From Leptospira ognonensis (lineage in GTDB: Bacteria; Spirochaetota; Leptospiria; Leptospirales; Leptospiraceae), in assembly GCF_004770745.1 (NCBI RefSeq), contig NZ_RQGD01000022.1:310001-374000 (forward strand): a DNA stretch of 64,000 nucleotides, in the 5' to 3' direction. The translations under genes and the position numbers were made by a program. Shown here one piece after another: positions 45,521-53,380 of the stretch. The notes below the pieces were generated by a model. It had not been told where the DNA came from. It made no database searches and saw nothing but the letters and a program-made list of their open reading frames with translations. How positions within the stretch are numbered: the first letter of the stretch is position 1; every line of letters starts with the position of its first letter.

Positions 45521-47401
45521 ATGGCTAGTGAAGAAATTCCCTACTGGGAAGACCGGCAGATCAAAAACTCATCAAGGCAATCGAGCAAAGCGCTCATGGT
45601 GAGCCCAGATAAGATATATATATTCCCGGTCACCAAACCAGTATTTCAGTTCATCGAAAACTTATGGCAGTCCTTCACAAATAAAATGGTCTCCCTCGTC
45701 CATTTCGATGACGAGCCCGTGTTTAGTTTTTCTATTTTTGAAGTCATTGATCAAGATGAGATGCGAATTGTGGCCACAGCCACTCACTTCAAGCTCCGAG
45801 AGATCGCTGAGCGCCGAAAAATCCCTGGCATTGATGAATATATGGTAAAAGCGCGGCCGATTCCTTTTAGCGATCCAAGAAACGATTCCGCTCGTTACAT
45901 CCAACAAGCAATCATTGATTTCAATAAGGGCCTTCGCCCTGAAATCCAAATGATCAATCTGAAGGAAGCCGAGATTCATCCCGAGAGAAAGGTTTTATTA
46001 TCCGAAACCATGAACCATGCTGTTGGACTACCCTTATTTGTGAACGATGTTCCGATCGGTATCTTATGGGGCATCACGAAGGATCCGATTCCTGAAGATA
46101 AAATTCGACCGTTGATGTTGCAGTTATACTCTCTCTTTGATGTCATTGATTTTGTTGTTGGAAAGGAATCCGAAAAAGGTAGAGACCCTTATATCGCTCA
46201 AAAGAATATCGAGAAAGCAGATACCGTTTCTAATTCAAGAAACCTATTTTATACTACTACGAAAGACCAAAAAGAACCTGTAACTTCGATCATTTTTAAA
46301 TCCCATCAGTACAATATTGAATATCGAATGGATGCATCATTTATCATTCCGACTACGGAAGGTTATGCTGTATCTTTAAAAAGTTTTACTCCAGAAAAAT
46401 TAAACAACTCAGGTAAGAATTTATTGTTGATACCAGGCTTTTTCTGTCGACGATCCGTGATGGATAAGTTAGGTAAAGAACTCGCTCTCAAGTATGGTTA
46501 TCGAGTATTCCTAATGGATATGCGAGGAAGGTCCTTGCAAACCATGCCACGGAACGGTAAGAAAGAAGGCTGGACTGTAGACAATTATATCCAAGACGAC
46601 TTTCCAGAAGTTCTAAGATGGATTAGGTGGCACTATCGTAGTGAAAAAACTGTTGTCATAGGGCACAGTATGGGAGGGATGATCCCTCGCTTCTATGCAT
46701 CCTCTTATGATATCATAAAAGAAATTAAAGAAGAGTTCAATCTTCCAAATCCTGATGACCACTTGGCAGGCATTGTTTCCATTACATCACCAAACTATAT
46801 TAGTTTAAAATCGAACTTTATTGGATTAGACACTCTAAAAAAAGGCTTCGGCCTCATGCCGCATAAGATGATTTCGGATATGATTTTTAGCATGGCTTCC
46901 TTCTCCATGCAGGCAACGATTCAAACTATTGACCTAAAGAAATTTTTTAAATTTCTTTTAAACTTTCATTCCAGCTTGCGCTCGTTTAGTTATAGTATCG
47001 GTACGAGAGTTTTGACAATCAAAGACTTTGTTGGATACAAAGAAATCACTCCACCTGAATGGTATTTTCTGATGGAAGACGTCTTCTGCGAAGAATCGGT
47101 TTCGGTAATTATGCAGTTTTTCCAGAGTCAAATTTCAAATGATCGCAGTTTCTTATCTAACGATGGAAAGATTAATTATACTAAGAACTTCATCGAAAAC
47201 TTTAAACTACCTATCTATAGCGTAGTAGGTACTGTCGATCAAATTGTTCCGGAAGAATCTCTAGAAGATCTATCTCTGCTTAAATCTGAAAACAAAGTCA
47301 TCACGAAATACGAGCAAGGGCATTTAGGTATCATTTTTCATAGTGAGACCGTCAGAAAGATTTGTGAAGGTATCGATGATTGGATTTTAAAACTAAACTA
47401 G
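45521..47401 (+). CDS. GAF-like domain fused to alpha/beta hydrolase
   Basis: 626 residues. The N-terminal half (about 30-215) has the strand pattern of a GAF sensor domain (MVSLVHFDDEPVFSFSIFEV ... GLPLFVNDVPIGILWGITKD). After a linker, an alpha/beta hydrolase starts near 270 with LLLIPGFFC (oxyanion region), nucleophile Ser383 in GHSMGG, a late Asp in VVGTVDQIVP and the His in EQGHLGII. Lipase or esterase activity is likely and may be gated by a small ligand. AGGA lies 6 nt before the ATG. Probably monocistronic, convergent with the SRPBCC gene. Confidence 0.82.
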   Translation: MASEEIPYWEDRQIKNSSRQSSKALMVSPDKIYIFPVTKPVFQFIENLWQSFTNKMVSLVHFDDEPVFSFSIFEVIDQDEMRIVATATHFKLREIAERRKIPGIDEYMVKARPIPFSDPRNDSARYIQQAIIDFNKGLRPEIQMINLKEAEIHPERKVLLSETMNHAVGLPLFVNDVPIGILWGITKDPIPEDKIRPLMLQLYSLFDVIDFVVGKESEKGRDPYIAQKNIEKADTVSNSRNLFYTTTKDQKEPVTSIIFKSHQYNIEYRMDASFIIPTTEGYAVSLKSFTPEKLNNSGKNLLLIPGFFCRRSVMDKLGKELALKYGYRVFLMDMRGRSLQTMPRNGKKEGWTVDNYIQDDFPEVLRWIRWHYRSEKTVVIGHSMGGMIPRFYASSYDIIKEIKEEFNLPNPDDHLAGIVSITSPNYISLKSNFIGLDTLKKGFGLMPHKMISDMIFSMASFSMQATIQTIDLKKFFKFLLNFHSSLRSFSYSIGTRVLTIKDFVGYKEITPPEWYFLMEDVFCEESVSVIMQFFQSQISNDRSFLSNDGKINYTKNFIENFKLPIYSVVGTVDQIVPEESLEDLSLLKSENKVITKYEQGHLGIIFHSETVRKICEGIDDWILKLN

Positions 47402-47405
47402 AGAA

Positions 47406-47930
47406 TTAATTTCGATCTTTAAAATGGTTTCTTAACATGCTCATTTCTTGCAGTAAAGTGCTATCACGACCTGCAAGAAAGTAAGCACCTCGAATCAAAG
47501 GGCTAAATATTTCTGATTCTTCCGTGATCGTAACAGTAGTTAATCCATTTTTCTCAGCCATCTCATACGTCCAAGTTCCGCGCATCTTAAAAGAGGATTC
47601 ATATAGAATCACCTCAAGCTTTTGGTCAGGAATGGTCGCTCCCCTTTTAAAAAGCATATAGCCGCCCATATCTGTGATTTCCTTCCAGGCAAGCGGGATA
47701 TGATTCAGATCCTTTTCGATGATTTCAACTCTAACGACATCCTTCCTTCGGCTCGGCATTTCTTCAATGCTAAGCAAATAATTCCAGATTTTGGAAGCAG
47801 GGACCTCCATAGTCTCCGAAATGCTGTTAGTGTACCTTGCCTCCTGAAACAAACCTATGCCCAAAAAAAGTCCAACAAGAAAGATTAGAAGGAAAGAGAG
47901 ACCAAGGGAAAATTTTAATGATTTGTTCAT
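47406..47930 (-). CDS. Membrane-anchored SRPBCC/polyketide-cyclase-like protein
   Basis: 174 residues from the ATG at 47930. One N-terminal transmembrane helix (FSLGLSFLLIFLVGLFLGIG) is followed by a START/SRPBCC-type ligand-binding fold: SISETMEVPASKIWNYLLSI, a TWTYEMAEKNGLTTVTITEE strand pair, and a C-terminal helix. Such domains bind hydrophobic ligands. Ligand unknown. The next gene on the other strand starts about 50 bp away, so the two share a divergent promoter region. Confidence 0.75.
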   Translation of the reverse strand: MNKSLKFSLGLSFLLIFLVGLFLGIGLFQEARYTNSISETMEVPASKIWNYLLSIEEMPSRRKDVVRVEIIEKDLNHIPLAWKEITDMGGYMLFKRGATIPDQKLEVILYESSFKMRGTWTYEMAEKNGLTTVTITEESEIFSPLIRGAYFLAGRDSTLLQEMSMLRNHFKDRN

Positions 47931-47981
47931 ATTTTTTATTCTTGCAGATTCCAAAGTTTGGCAACAAAGTATTATCCCACT

Positions 47982-48458
47982 ATGCACCCGAATGAAGAAT
48001 TAATCACAAAATTTTACACCGCGTTTCAATCCAAAGACGGAAACACAATGGCAAGTTCCTACCACCCTGAAGCGGAATTTTCTGATCCCGTGTTTCAAAA
48101 TCTGAAGGGAAAGGAGGTTGGCGCTATGTGGCTGATGTTAGTCGAACGCGGTCAAAATCTATCCATTCGTTTTTCCAATGTAAAAGCAGATGAGACGAAC
48201 GGTTCTGCCGATTGGGAAGCTGATTACAGTTTCAGTAAAACGGGAAGGATGGTTTACAATAAAATTCATGCAGAATTTACATTCCAAGACGGTAAGATCA
48301 AAACACATAAAGACCGATTCAGCTTATGGAAATGGGCAGGGATGGCTATGGGACCAGTTGGAAGTTTACTAGGATGGTTACCTACCATCCAAAATAAAAT
48401 CAGAAAAGAAGCGATGACAGGTCTTGCTATGTATATGAAACGTAAAAAAATAAGCTAA
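47982..48458 (+). CDS. NTF2/SnoaL-like protein
   Basis: 158 residues from the ATG at 47982; an in-frame TTG at 47958 is disfavoured. It has the cone-shaped NTF2-like fold signature: helix EELITKFYTAFQSKDGNTMA, then YHPEAEFSDPVF, then beta strands ending in FQDGKIKTHKDRFSLWKW. The C-terminus adds a basic amphipathic tail. These domains bind small ligands or act as isomerases or hydrolases; no catalytic residue can be assigned. Confidence 0.78.
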   Translation: MHPNEELITKFYTAFQSKDGNTMASSYHPEAEFSDPVFQNLKGKEVGAMWLMLVERGQNLSIRFSNVKADETNGSADWEADYSFSKTGRMVYNKIHAEFTFQDGKIKTHKDRFSLWKWAGMAMGPVGSLLGWLPTIQNKIRKEAMTGLAMYMKRKKIS

Positions 48459-48476
48459 TGAGCTAATTCTGGTGGC

Positions 48477-48830
48477 TTACTTCGGCATATTTGAAAGGCC
48501 ACCAGCGTTGATGACATCGGAAAAACCGATGGATTCTAGATAAGATTTCGCACTACCACTTCTTCCACCTGACGCACAGTAAACGATTATCGATTTATCC
48601 TTACCACCAAATTCTCCCAACCGTTTTTCCACCTGATCAACAGGAATATTAACGGCTCCAGGGAAATGACCAGCTTGGTACTCGGCTGGAGTTCGAACGT
48701 CCACGACAAGTGCTCCTTGTTGGATCTTGTCCTTTATTTTATTTGCGTCTACTGACATAGCTGACCTAAACCGATTAAAAATAATGGCAATAAAAACGAC
48801 CCCTATCGCAATCAAAATGTATTTATTCAC
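48477..48830 (-). CDS. Membrane-anchored rhodanese-like protein
   Basis: 117 residues: an N-terminal transmembrane helix (YILIAIGVVFIAIIF) then a single rhodanese domain with VVDVRTPAEYQAGHFPGAVN and the active-site loop CASGGRSGSA carrying the sulphur-accepting Cys. It handles persulphide or sulphur transfer at the membrane. It overlaps the upstream HisI-like gene by 4 bp (ATGA-type), an unexpected partner. Confidence 0.9.
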   Translation of the reverse strand: MNKYILIAIGVVFIAIIFNRFRSAMSVDANKIKDKIQQGALVVDVRTPAEYQAGHFPGAVNIPVDQVEKRLGEFGGKDKSIIVYCASGGRSGSAKSYLESIGFSDVINAGGLSNMPK

Positions 48831-49441
48831 TTAATTTCCTCAATTTTGTTTTTATATAGAAAAATAGGATCCTTATCCTCAGAAATTTGACGAAAAAAAC
48901 AGGAATAATACCCAGTGTGACAAGCAGCTCCCATCTGATATGTCTCATAAACGATGTAGAATGGGCTTAGCGAAAGCCAAATCCTTTCTAAAATCTGAAG
49001 GTGTCCTGAATCTTCGCCCTTCACCCATTTTTTATTTCGGGATCGGCTGAAATAAGTTCCTTTACCCGATGCAATTGCTTGGGTGATGGACTCGGGTCTA
49101 CCCCATGCAAGCATGAGAGCTGTACCAGAACGATCCATGGCAAACATCGGGAATAGATCTGGTGCCTTTTCCAATACTTTGGATTTTAAATCGGAGCTAA
49201 CATTATCTTTTCCGTTTTCCCAAAGCAGTGTTAGGTCATTGAATGATGTTTGAGTTCTGTTTTCTAAGAGGAAGGCGTCCTCATCGCAATCAACAAAAAC
49301 CTTCTCTCCCTCCGTTTGCCATGCCTGCTTTAAACGATTCTTGGCCTCTTCGTGAGTGAGCTGAAGAAGATTGATTTTCATTTTATGATCCGGATTTCTT
49401 TCAATGAGGACAATCGAATCCGTATTTGCGATCGTGATCAT
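48827..49441 (-). CDS. hisI: HisI-like phosphoribosyl-AMP cyclohydrolase, rearranged metal motif
   Basis: 204 residues. The C-terminal half (about 105-185) is clearly HisI: ALMLAWGRPESI, TYFSRSRNKKWVKGEDSGH, and the zinc-site GAACHTGYYSCFFR (C174, C181). However, the Mg/Zn motif DCDxDA, normally 20 residues before that, is replaced by WLSLSPFY, while a perfect VDCDEDAFLLE occurs at 50-60 in an N-terminal extension of about 100 residues. Whether this is a transposed motif that still completes the site, or loss of function, is open. HisI opens the purine ring of PR-AMP in histidine synthesis. HisE is absent. An internal ATG at 49381 is an alternative start. Confidence 0.82.
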   Translation of the reverse strand: MITIANTDSIVLIERNPDHKMKINLLQLTHEEAKNRLKQAWQTEGEKVFVDCDEDAFLLENRTQTSFNDLTLLWENGKDNVSSDLKSKVLEKAPDLFPMFAMDRSGTALMLAWGRPESITQAIASGKGTYFSRSRNKKWVKGEDSGHLQILERIWLSLSPFYIVYETYQMGAACHTGYYSCFFRQISEDKDPIFLYKNKIEEIK

Positions 49442-49445
49442 AAGA

Positions 49446-50738
49446 CTATACTGCCTCTACTGCTACAATCTCTGTCATTTTGGTTTTTCCTCTAAGCGCA
49501 AAATTACCTAAAGAAACAAATTTCACAAGTAAGGTGTCTGGATTTGCAACCCGTGATAATAATTCGCGAGAAATCAGAAAAGATCTGTTCACCTCTTTGC
49601 CAAGAGACTCAATTCGACTCGCCGCATTGACAGTATCACCTATCACCGTATATTCGAGCCTTGTCGCGATACCCACATTGCCGACGTAAGCTGGTCCATA
49701 ATGGATACCAATACGAACTTTGATCGGTTTCAATTTAGCCTCTTTGCGCACCAAATTCCATTCATTTAAACTTTTGCGCATCGCAATGCCGGCACGAATG
49801 GCATTTTCCGCATCCAAAGGAGATTCTACAGGAGTACCAAACGTAACTAACATTCCATCTCCTATAAATTTATCTAAAGACCCGCCGTTACCAAAGACAA
49901 CATCTAACATTCGTGAATGGTAATCCGATAATGTGGCCATCGTTTTTTCAGGACCTAACTCTTCTGAAAGCTGGGTAAATCCTTCGATATCACAAAATAG
50001 TACAGCAACATTCTGCTCTTTACCGCCGGAAGTAAAAAAACTATCGTCTGCTTTCTCAATCTCGGTGACTACATTAGGCGAAAAATAACGTGATAACTGA
50101 TTTGACTTAACCTCATTAGATACTGCATTAAAAACAGTTTTTCTAACTAAAAATGTAAGATAAGCTAAGAAAAAACCTAGAATTCCCACTATGGCCATAC
50201 CCAATATATAACTATTTACATGGGCAGCATTTCCTAGGAGTGCTTCCTTAAAACTTTCTGTACTTTGAAATCGCGGGTCTGCCATCGCATAAAGTAAAAT
50301 GGAGCATTGACTAATAACCACACCCAAGGCATAGAGCAGAGGATATAACGGCTGTATCGTAAACGCATTTAAGAGAAGTATTCCATAAATGGTAGTATGG
50401 GTATAGGTTTTTACGAGATACGTTCTAGGAACCATATCACCACCCACAGAATTATAATAGATAAACGGAAGGATCGTTATGAGTGCCACATCGATAAGAA
50501 CACAAAGTATACCAATGGGCATAACAAATTTATTCTTCCTTAATATCCGTAGTAGCAGATACAAACTGATTGTTAATATAATATTTACAATCACTGTAGA
50601 TAGTATCTCAAACAGAGAATTCGCGATAAAAAAGGATATGATTGTGGAAATAACAGCTATAAAGATTTTTCCATAGAGGCTATAAGTTATCCCTTGAATT
50701 TCCTTCTCTCTCAGGAGAATTTCTGTTTTAGTTTGCAT
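49446..50738 (-). CDS. Membrane class III adenylate/guanylate cyclase
   Basis: 430 residues: six predicted transmembrane helices in the first 215 residues, then a class III cyclase catalytic domain. Metal-binding Asp residues lie in VLFCDIEGFTQLSE and DKFIGDGMLVTFG, and the transition-state Asn/Arg region is TVIGDTVNAASRIE. It makes cAMP (or cGMP; the specificity residues cannot be read safely) in response to a membrane signal. There is no HAMP or extracytoplasmic domain. It lies 6 bp downstream of metG on the same strand. Confidence 0.92.
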   Translation of the reverse strand: MQTKTEILLREKEIQGITYSLYGKIFIAVISTIISFFIANSLFEILSTVIVNIILTISLYLLLRILRKNKFVMPIGILCVLIDVALITILPFIYYNSVGGDMVPRTYLVKTYTHTTIYGILLLNAFTIQPLYPLLYALGVVISQCSILLYAMADPRFQSTESFKEALLGNAAHVNSYILGMAIVGILGFFLAYLTFLVRKTVFNAVSNEVKSNQLSRYFSPNVVTEIEKADDSFFTSGGKEQNVAVLFCDIEGFTQLSEELGPEKTMATLSDYHSRMLDVVFGNGGSLDKFIGDGMLVTFGTPVESPLDAENAIRAGIAMRKSLNEWNLVRKEAKLKPIKVRIGIHYGPAYVGNVGIATRLEYTVIGDTVNAASRIESLGKEVNRSFLISRELLSRVANPDTLLVKFVSLGNFALRGKTKMTEIVAVEAV

Positions 50739-50744
50739 AAATTT

Positions 50745-52760
50745 TTATTTTAAAAGATCTCCTGGATTTGCCTCTCGATCTGGAACAAACAAGGATAAAC
50801 TAGCGTCCTTACCCGATGCAAGTAGCATTGCTTCAGAAAGACCAAATTTCATCTGCCTTGGCTTCAAATTAGACACGACCACTACTTTTTTTCCGAGCAA
50901 TTTTTCAGGAGAGTATGCGGATTTGATTCCGGCAAAGACATTCTTAATTCCTTTTTCACCAAGATCAACTTTGACGTTTAAAAGTTTATCAGCCCCTTCT
51001 ACGAGATTCGCCTCGACGATGAGTCCGACTCTTAACTCAACCTTCGTTAATTCATCAATCGTAATGGTTCCTGATTCCGATATTTCTTTCACTTCCACCT
51101 TTGGTACTCCTGCATTCGCTTTTTCAAATGCTTCTTTTGTCTCTTGAATCATCGCTTGGATATTTTTCTCCTCAACCCTTTTCGAGAGCATCACATAATT
51201 GGAAAGCGTGACATCTTCAAGAAATTCACCTATATTTCCAAAATCCAGTTTGTCCAATTGATAAAGTTTTTTGATCTCATCACTCAAACTCGGCATAACG
51301 GGCGCTAAATATGTGAATAGTATTTTGGCACAATTGCTAGAAGTCGTGACGACATCCCTGGCTTTTTCTGGATCCGTTTTGATCAGCACCCAAGGTGCAT
51401 AATCATTAACGTATTTATTTACTTTATCACCTAGGGAAGTTATCTCTCGCATAACCTTTGAATAGTTTCGTGATTGATACGAATCTAAGATCTCATCTTT
51501 CCTAGACAAAAGTTCGCTTACGAGTTCCTTTCCTTCTGGGGATAGTTTTCCTAGTCGCCGTTCTAATTTGTCTAGTATGCCAGTTGAGACTCTCGAGACT
51601 AAATTGACCAAGTTCCCGATCAGATCGGAATTTACTCTTGAAACAAAGTCATCAAAGGAAATATCCACATCCTCCATTCCATTTCCCAATCTGCATGCTA
51701 GATAAAAACGAAAATGTTCTGGATCCAAATACTTAATAAAAGTAGAAGCATTGATGAAAGTGCCTCTGGATTTTGACATCTTTTCTCCATTGACGGTCAA
51801 AAATCCATGAACATTTAACTGCTCCGGTGTCTTATATCCCGCACCCATGAGCATTGCAGGCCAAAAAAGTCCATGAAAGTACAAGATATCCTTTCCAACA
51901 AAATGTACGATTTCGCCTTTGCCATCCCGCCAGTACTCATTGAATTTTTTTTCATCTTTAAAATAATTCATTGATGAGGCCATATAACCGATTGGTGCAT
52001 CTAACCAAACGTAAAAGTATTTATTTTCCTCTCCAGGGATCGCAAAACCAAAGTAAGGTCCATCACGACTAATATCCCATTCTTGTAATCCGGAATGAAA
52101 CCACTCTTGTAATTTTTTCTGAGCGCCTTCATTTAAGCGATTTCCCTCTTCCATCCAAGTTTTCAATTGAGTCTGGAAATCTTGTAACTTAAAAAAAAGA
52201 TGTTTTGATTCCTTTAAGACAGGCTTGGTGGAACATATTGCACAATAAGAATCTTTTAGATCTTTTGGGGAGTAGCTGCTTCCACAAACTTCACAAGAAT
52301 CACCATATTGGTCTTTGGCACCACATTTTGGGCAAGTCCCCTTGATAAATCGATCCGGTAAAAACATCGCATCATGTTCACAATACGATTGTTCAATATT
52401 TCGCGAAGCAATATGTCCCTTGCTTTTTAACTCGAGATAGATCTCTTCCGAATATTTTCTGTTTTCTTCTGAATTTGTCGTATAATAATTGTCATATGCA
52501 ACATGAAAGGCAGTTAAATCTCGATAGTGCTCTTTTTGAACTTCTTGGATGAGGTCTTCTGGAGATTTACCTAGCTTCTTTGCCGCGATCATAATGGGAG
52601 TGCCATGCGTATCATCTGCACAGAAAAAATGGCATTCATTACCGATCAATTTTTGAAATCGCACCCATATATCTGTTTGGACTGCTTCTAATATATGTCC
52701 TAAATGGATAGAGCCATTCGCATAAGGCAGCGCACTTGTAACTAGAATTTTTTTAGTCAT
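50745..52760 (-). CDS. metG: Methionyl-tRNA synthetase
   Basis: 671 residues from the ATG at 52760 (MTKKILVTSALPYANGS); the frame remains open to 52835, which is rejected. Class I motifs: HLGH (HIGH equivalent) and KMSKS. Zinc knuckle with CPKC, CEVC and CAIC cysteines. The C-terminal 110 residues form an EMAP-II/tRNA-binding OB domain (VELRVGLIVEANLVEGADKL), which dimerises bacterial MetRS. It charges initiator and elongator tRNA-Met. Confidence 0.97.
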   Translation of the reverse strand: MTKKILVTSALPYANGSIHLGHILEAVQTDIWVRFQKLIGNECHFFCADDTHGTPIMIAAKKLGKSPEDLIQEVQKEHYRDLTAFHVAYDNYYTTNSEENRKYSEEIYLELKSKGHIASRNIEQSYCEHDAMFLPDRFIKGTCPKCGAKDQYGDSCEVCGSSYSPKDLKDSYCAICSTKPVLKESKHLFFKLQDFQTQLKTWMEEGNRLNEGAQKKLQEWFHSGLQEWDISRDGPYFGFAIPGEENKYFYVWLDAPIGYMASSMNYFKDEKKFNEYWRDGKGEIVHFVGKDILYFHGLFWPAMLMGAGYKTPEQLNVHGFLTVNGEKMSKSRGTFINASTFIKYLDPEHFRFYLACRLGNGMEDVDISFDDFVSRVNSDLIGNLVNLVSRVSTGILDKLERRLGKLSPEGKELVSELLSRKDEILDSYQSRNYSKVMREITSLGDKVNKYVNDYAPWVLIKTDPEKARDVVTTSSNCAKILFTYLAPVMPSLSDEIKKLYQLDKLDFGNIGEFLEDVTLSNYVMLSKRVEEKNIQAMIQETKEAFEKANAGVPKVEVKEISESGTITIDELTKVELRVGLIVEANLVEGADKLLNVKVDLGEKGIKNVFAGIKSAYSPEKLLGKKVVVVSNLKPRQMKFGLSEAMLLASGKDASLSLFVPDREANPGDLLK

Positions 52761-52882
52761 AAAGATTAATTCCAATATCCTTGGCCTAAGTTCGAATTCA
52801 GCCTCTTTTTCGTAATTTTTAAGAAAAGTTTTCAAAAATGAAGTTGCCCATTCTATTTTAGTCTTTAGTATCGGGGTTTGCC

Positions 52883-53380
52883 ATGGCTAAGAAAATTGTT
52901 CATAATTTAAAACAGGGAAAAGCCCACAAAAATGCTCACCCAGATTCATTGCAGAGCGATCTTGGGCTGGATCATGACCTTCATGTTGAATATGCAAAGA
53001 TTTTGGTGAGCCTTTGGTCCTATGCATGTAACGTTGACGGGCAATTGAAAAAAGGAGAGGGTGAGCTAGTCGCTGATCTCGTAAATGTGCTGTTTGAGCC
53101 AGACTGCCTTCTGAGTGAGTATCGTGATCGCAAAAAAGAAGTTTTAGCCATTCTATCGGAAACCTTTGAAAGCCCTCTTCCCATGAAAACGGTTGCAAAA
53201 TCTGTGATTGGAAATGACCAATATTGCTTAAATTTCTACGAAGACGCTGTTTGCATCGTGGCAAGTGACGGAAACTTAAATCCTTCGGAAGTTGAATTCT
53301 TGAATGAATTGGCCAACGAATTACAAATCTCACCAATGGACAAACATCAGGTTGAAAAAAAATATTTGGGCAGTTTATAG
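52883..53380 (+). CDS. TerB-like protein
   Basis: 165 residues, helical, with two TerB/DjlA-N-type elements: LWSYACNVDGQLKKGEGELV and CIVASDGNLNPSEVEFLNEL, each with an acidic xDGxxxxxE loop that could bind a metal ion. It is cytosolic. TerB proteins are linked to tellurite and other stress tolerance and act as adaptor modules. Its last 29 bp overlap the next gene in another frame, so the two are probably translated together. Unlinked to the telA operon at 12-13 kb. Confidence 0.8.
   Translation: MAKKIVHNLKQGKAHKNAHPDSLQSDLGLDHDLHVEYAKILVSLWSYACNVDGQLKKGEGELVADLVNVLFEPDCLLSEYRDRKKEVLAILSETFESPLPMKTVAKSVIGNDQYCLNFYEDAVCIVASDGNLNPSEVEFLNELANELQISPMDKHQVEKKYLGSL

Noticed and set aside
52887..53336. 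149-codon minus-strand frame opposite the TerB-like gene
   Set aside because: It is a shadow: basic, low-information translation exactly opposite a well-supported gene.
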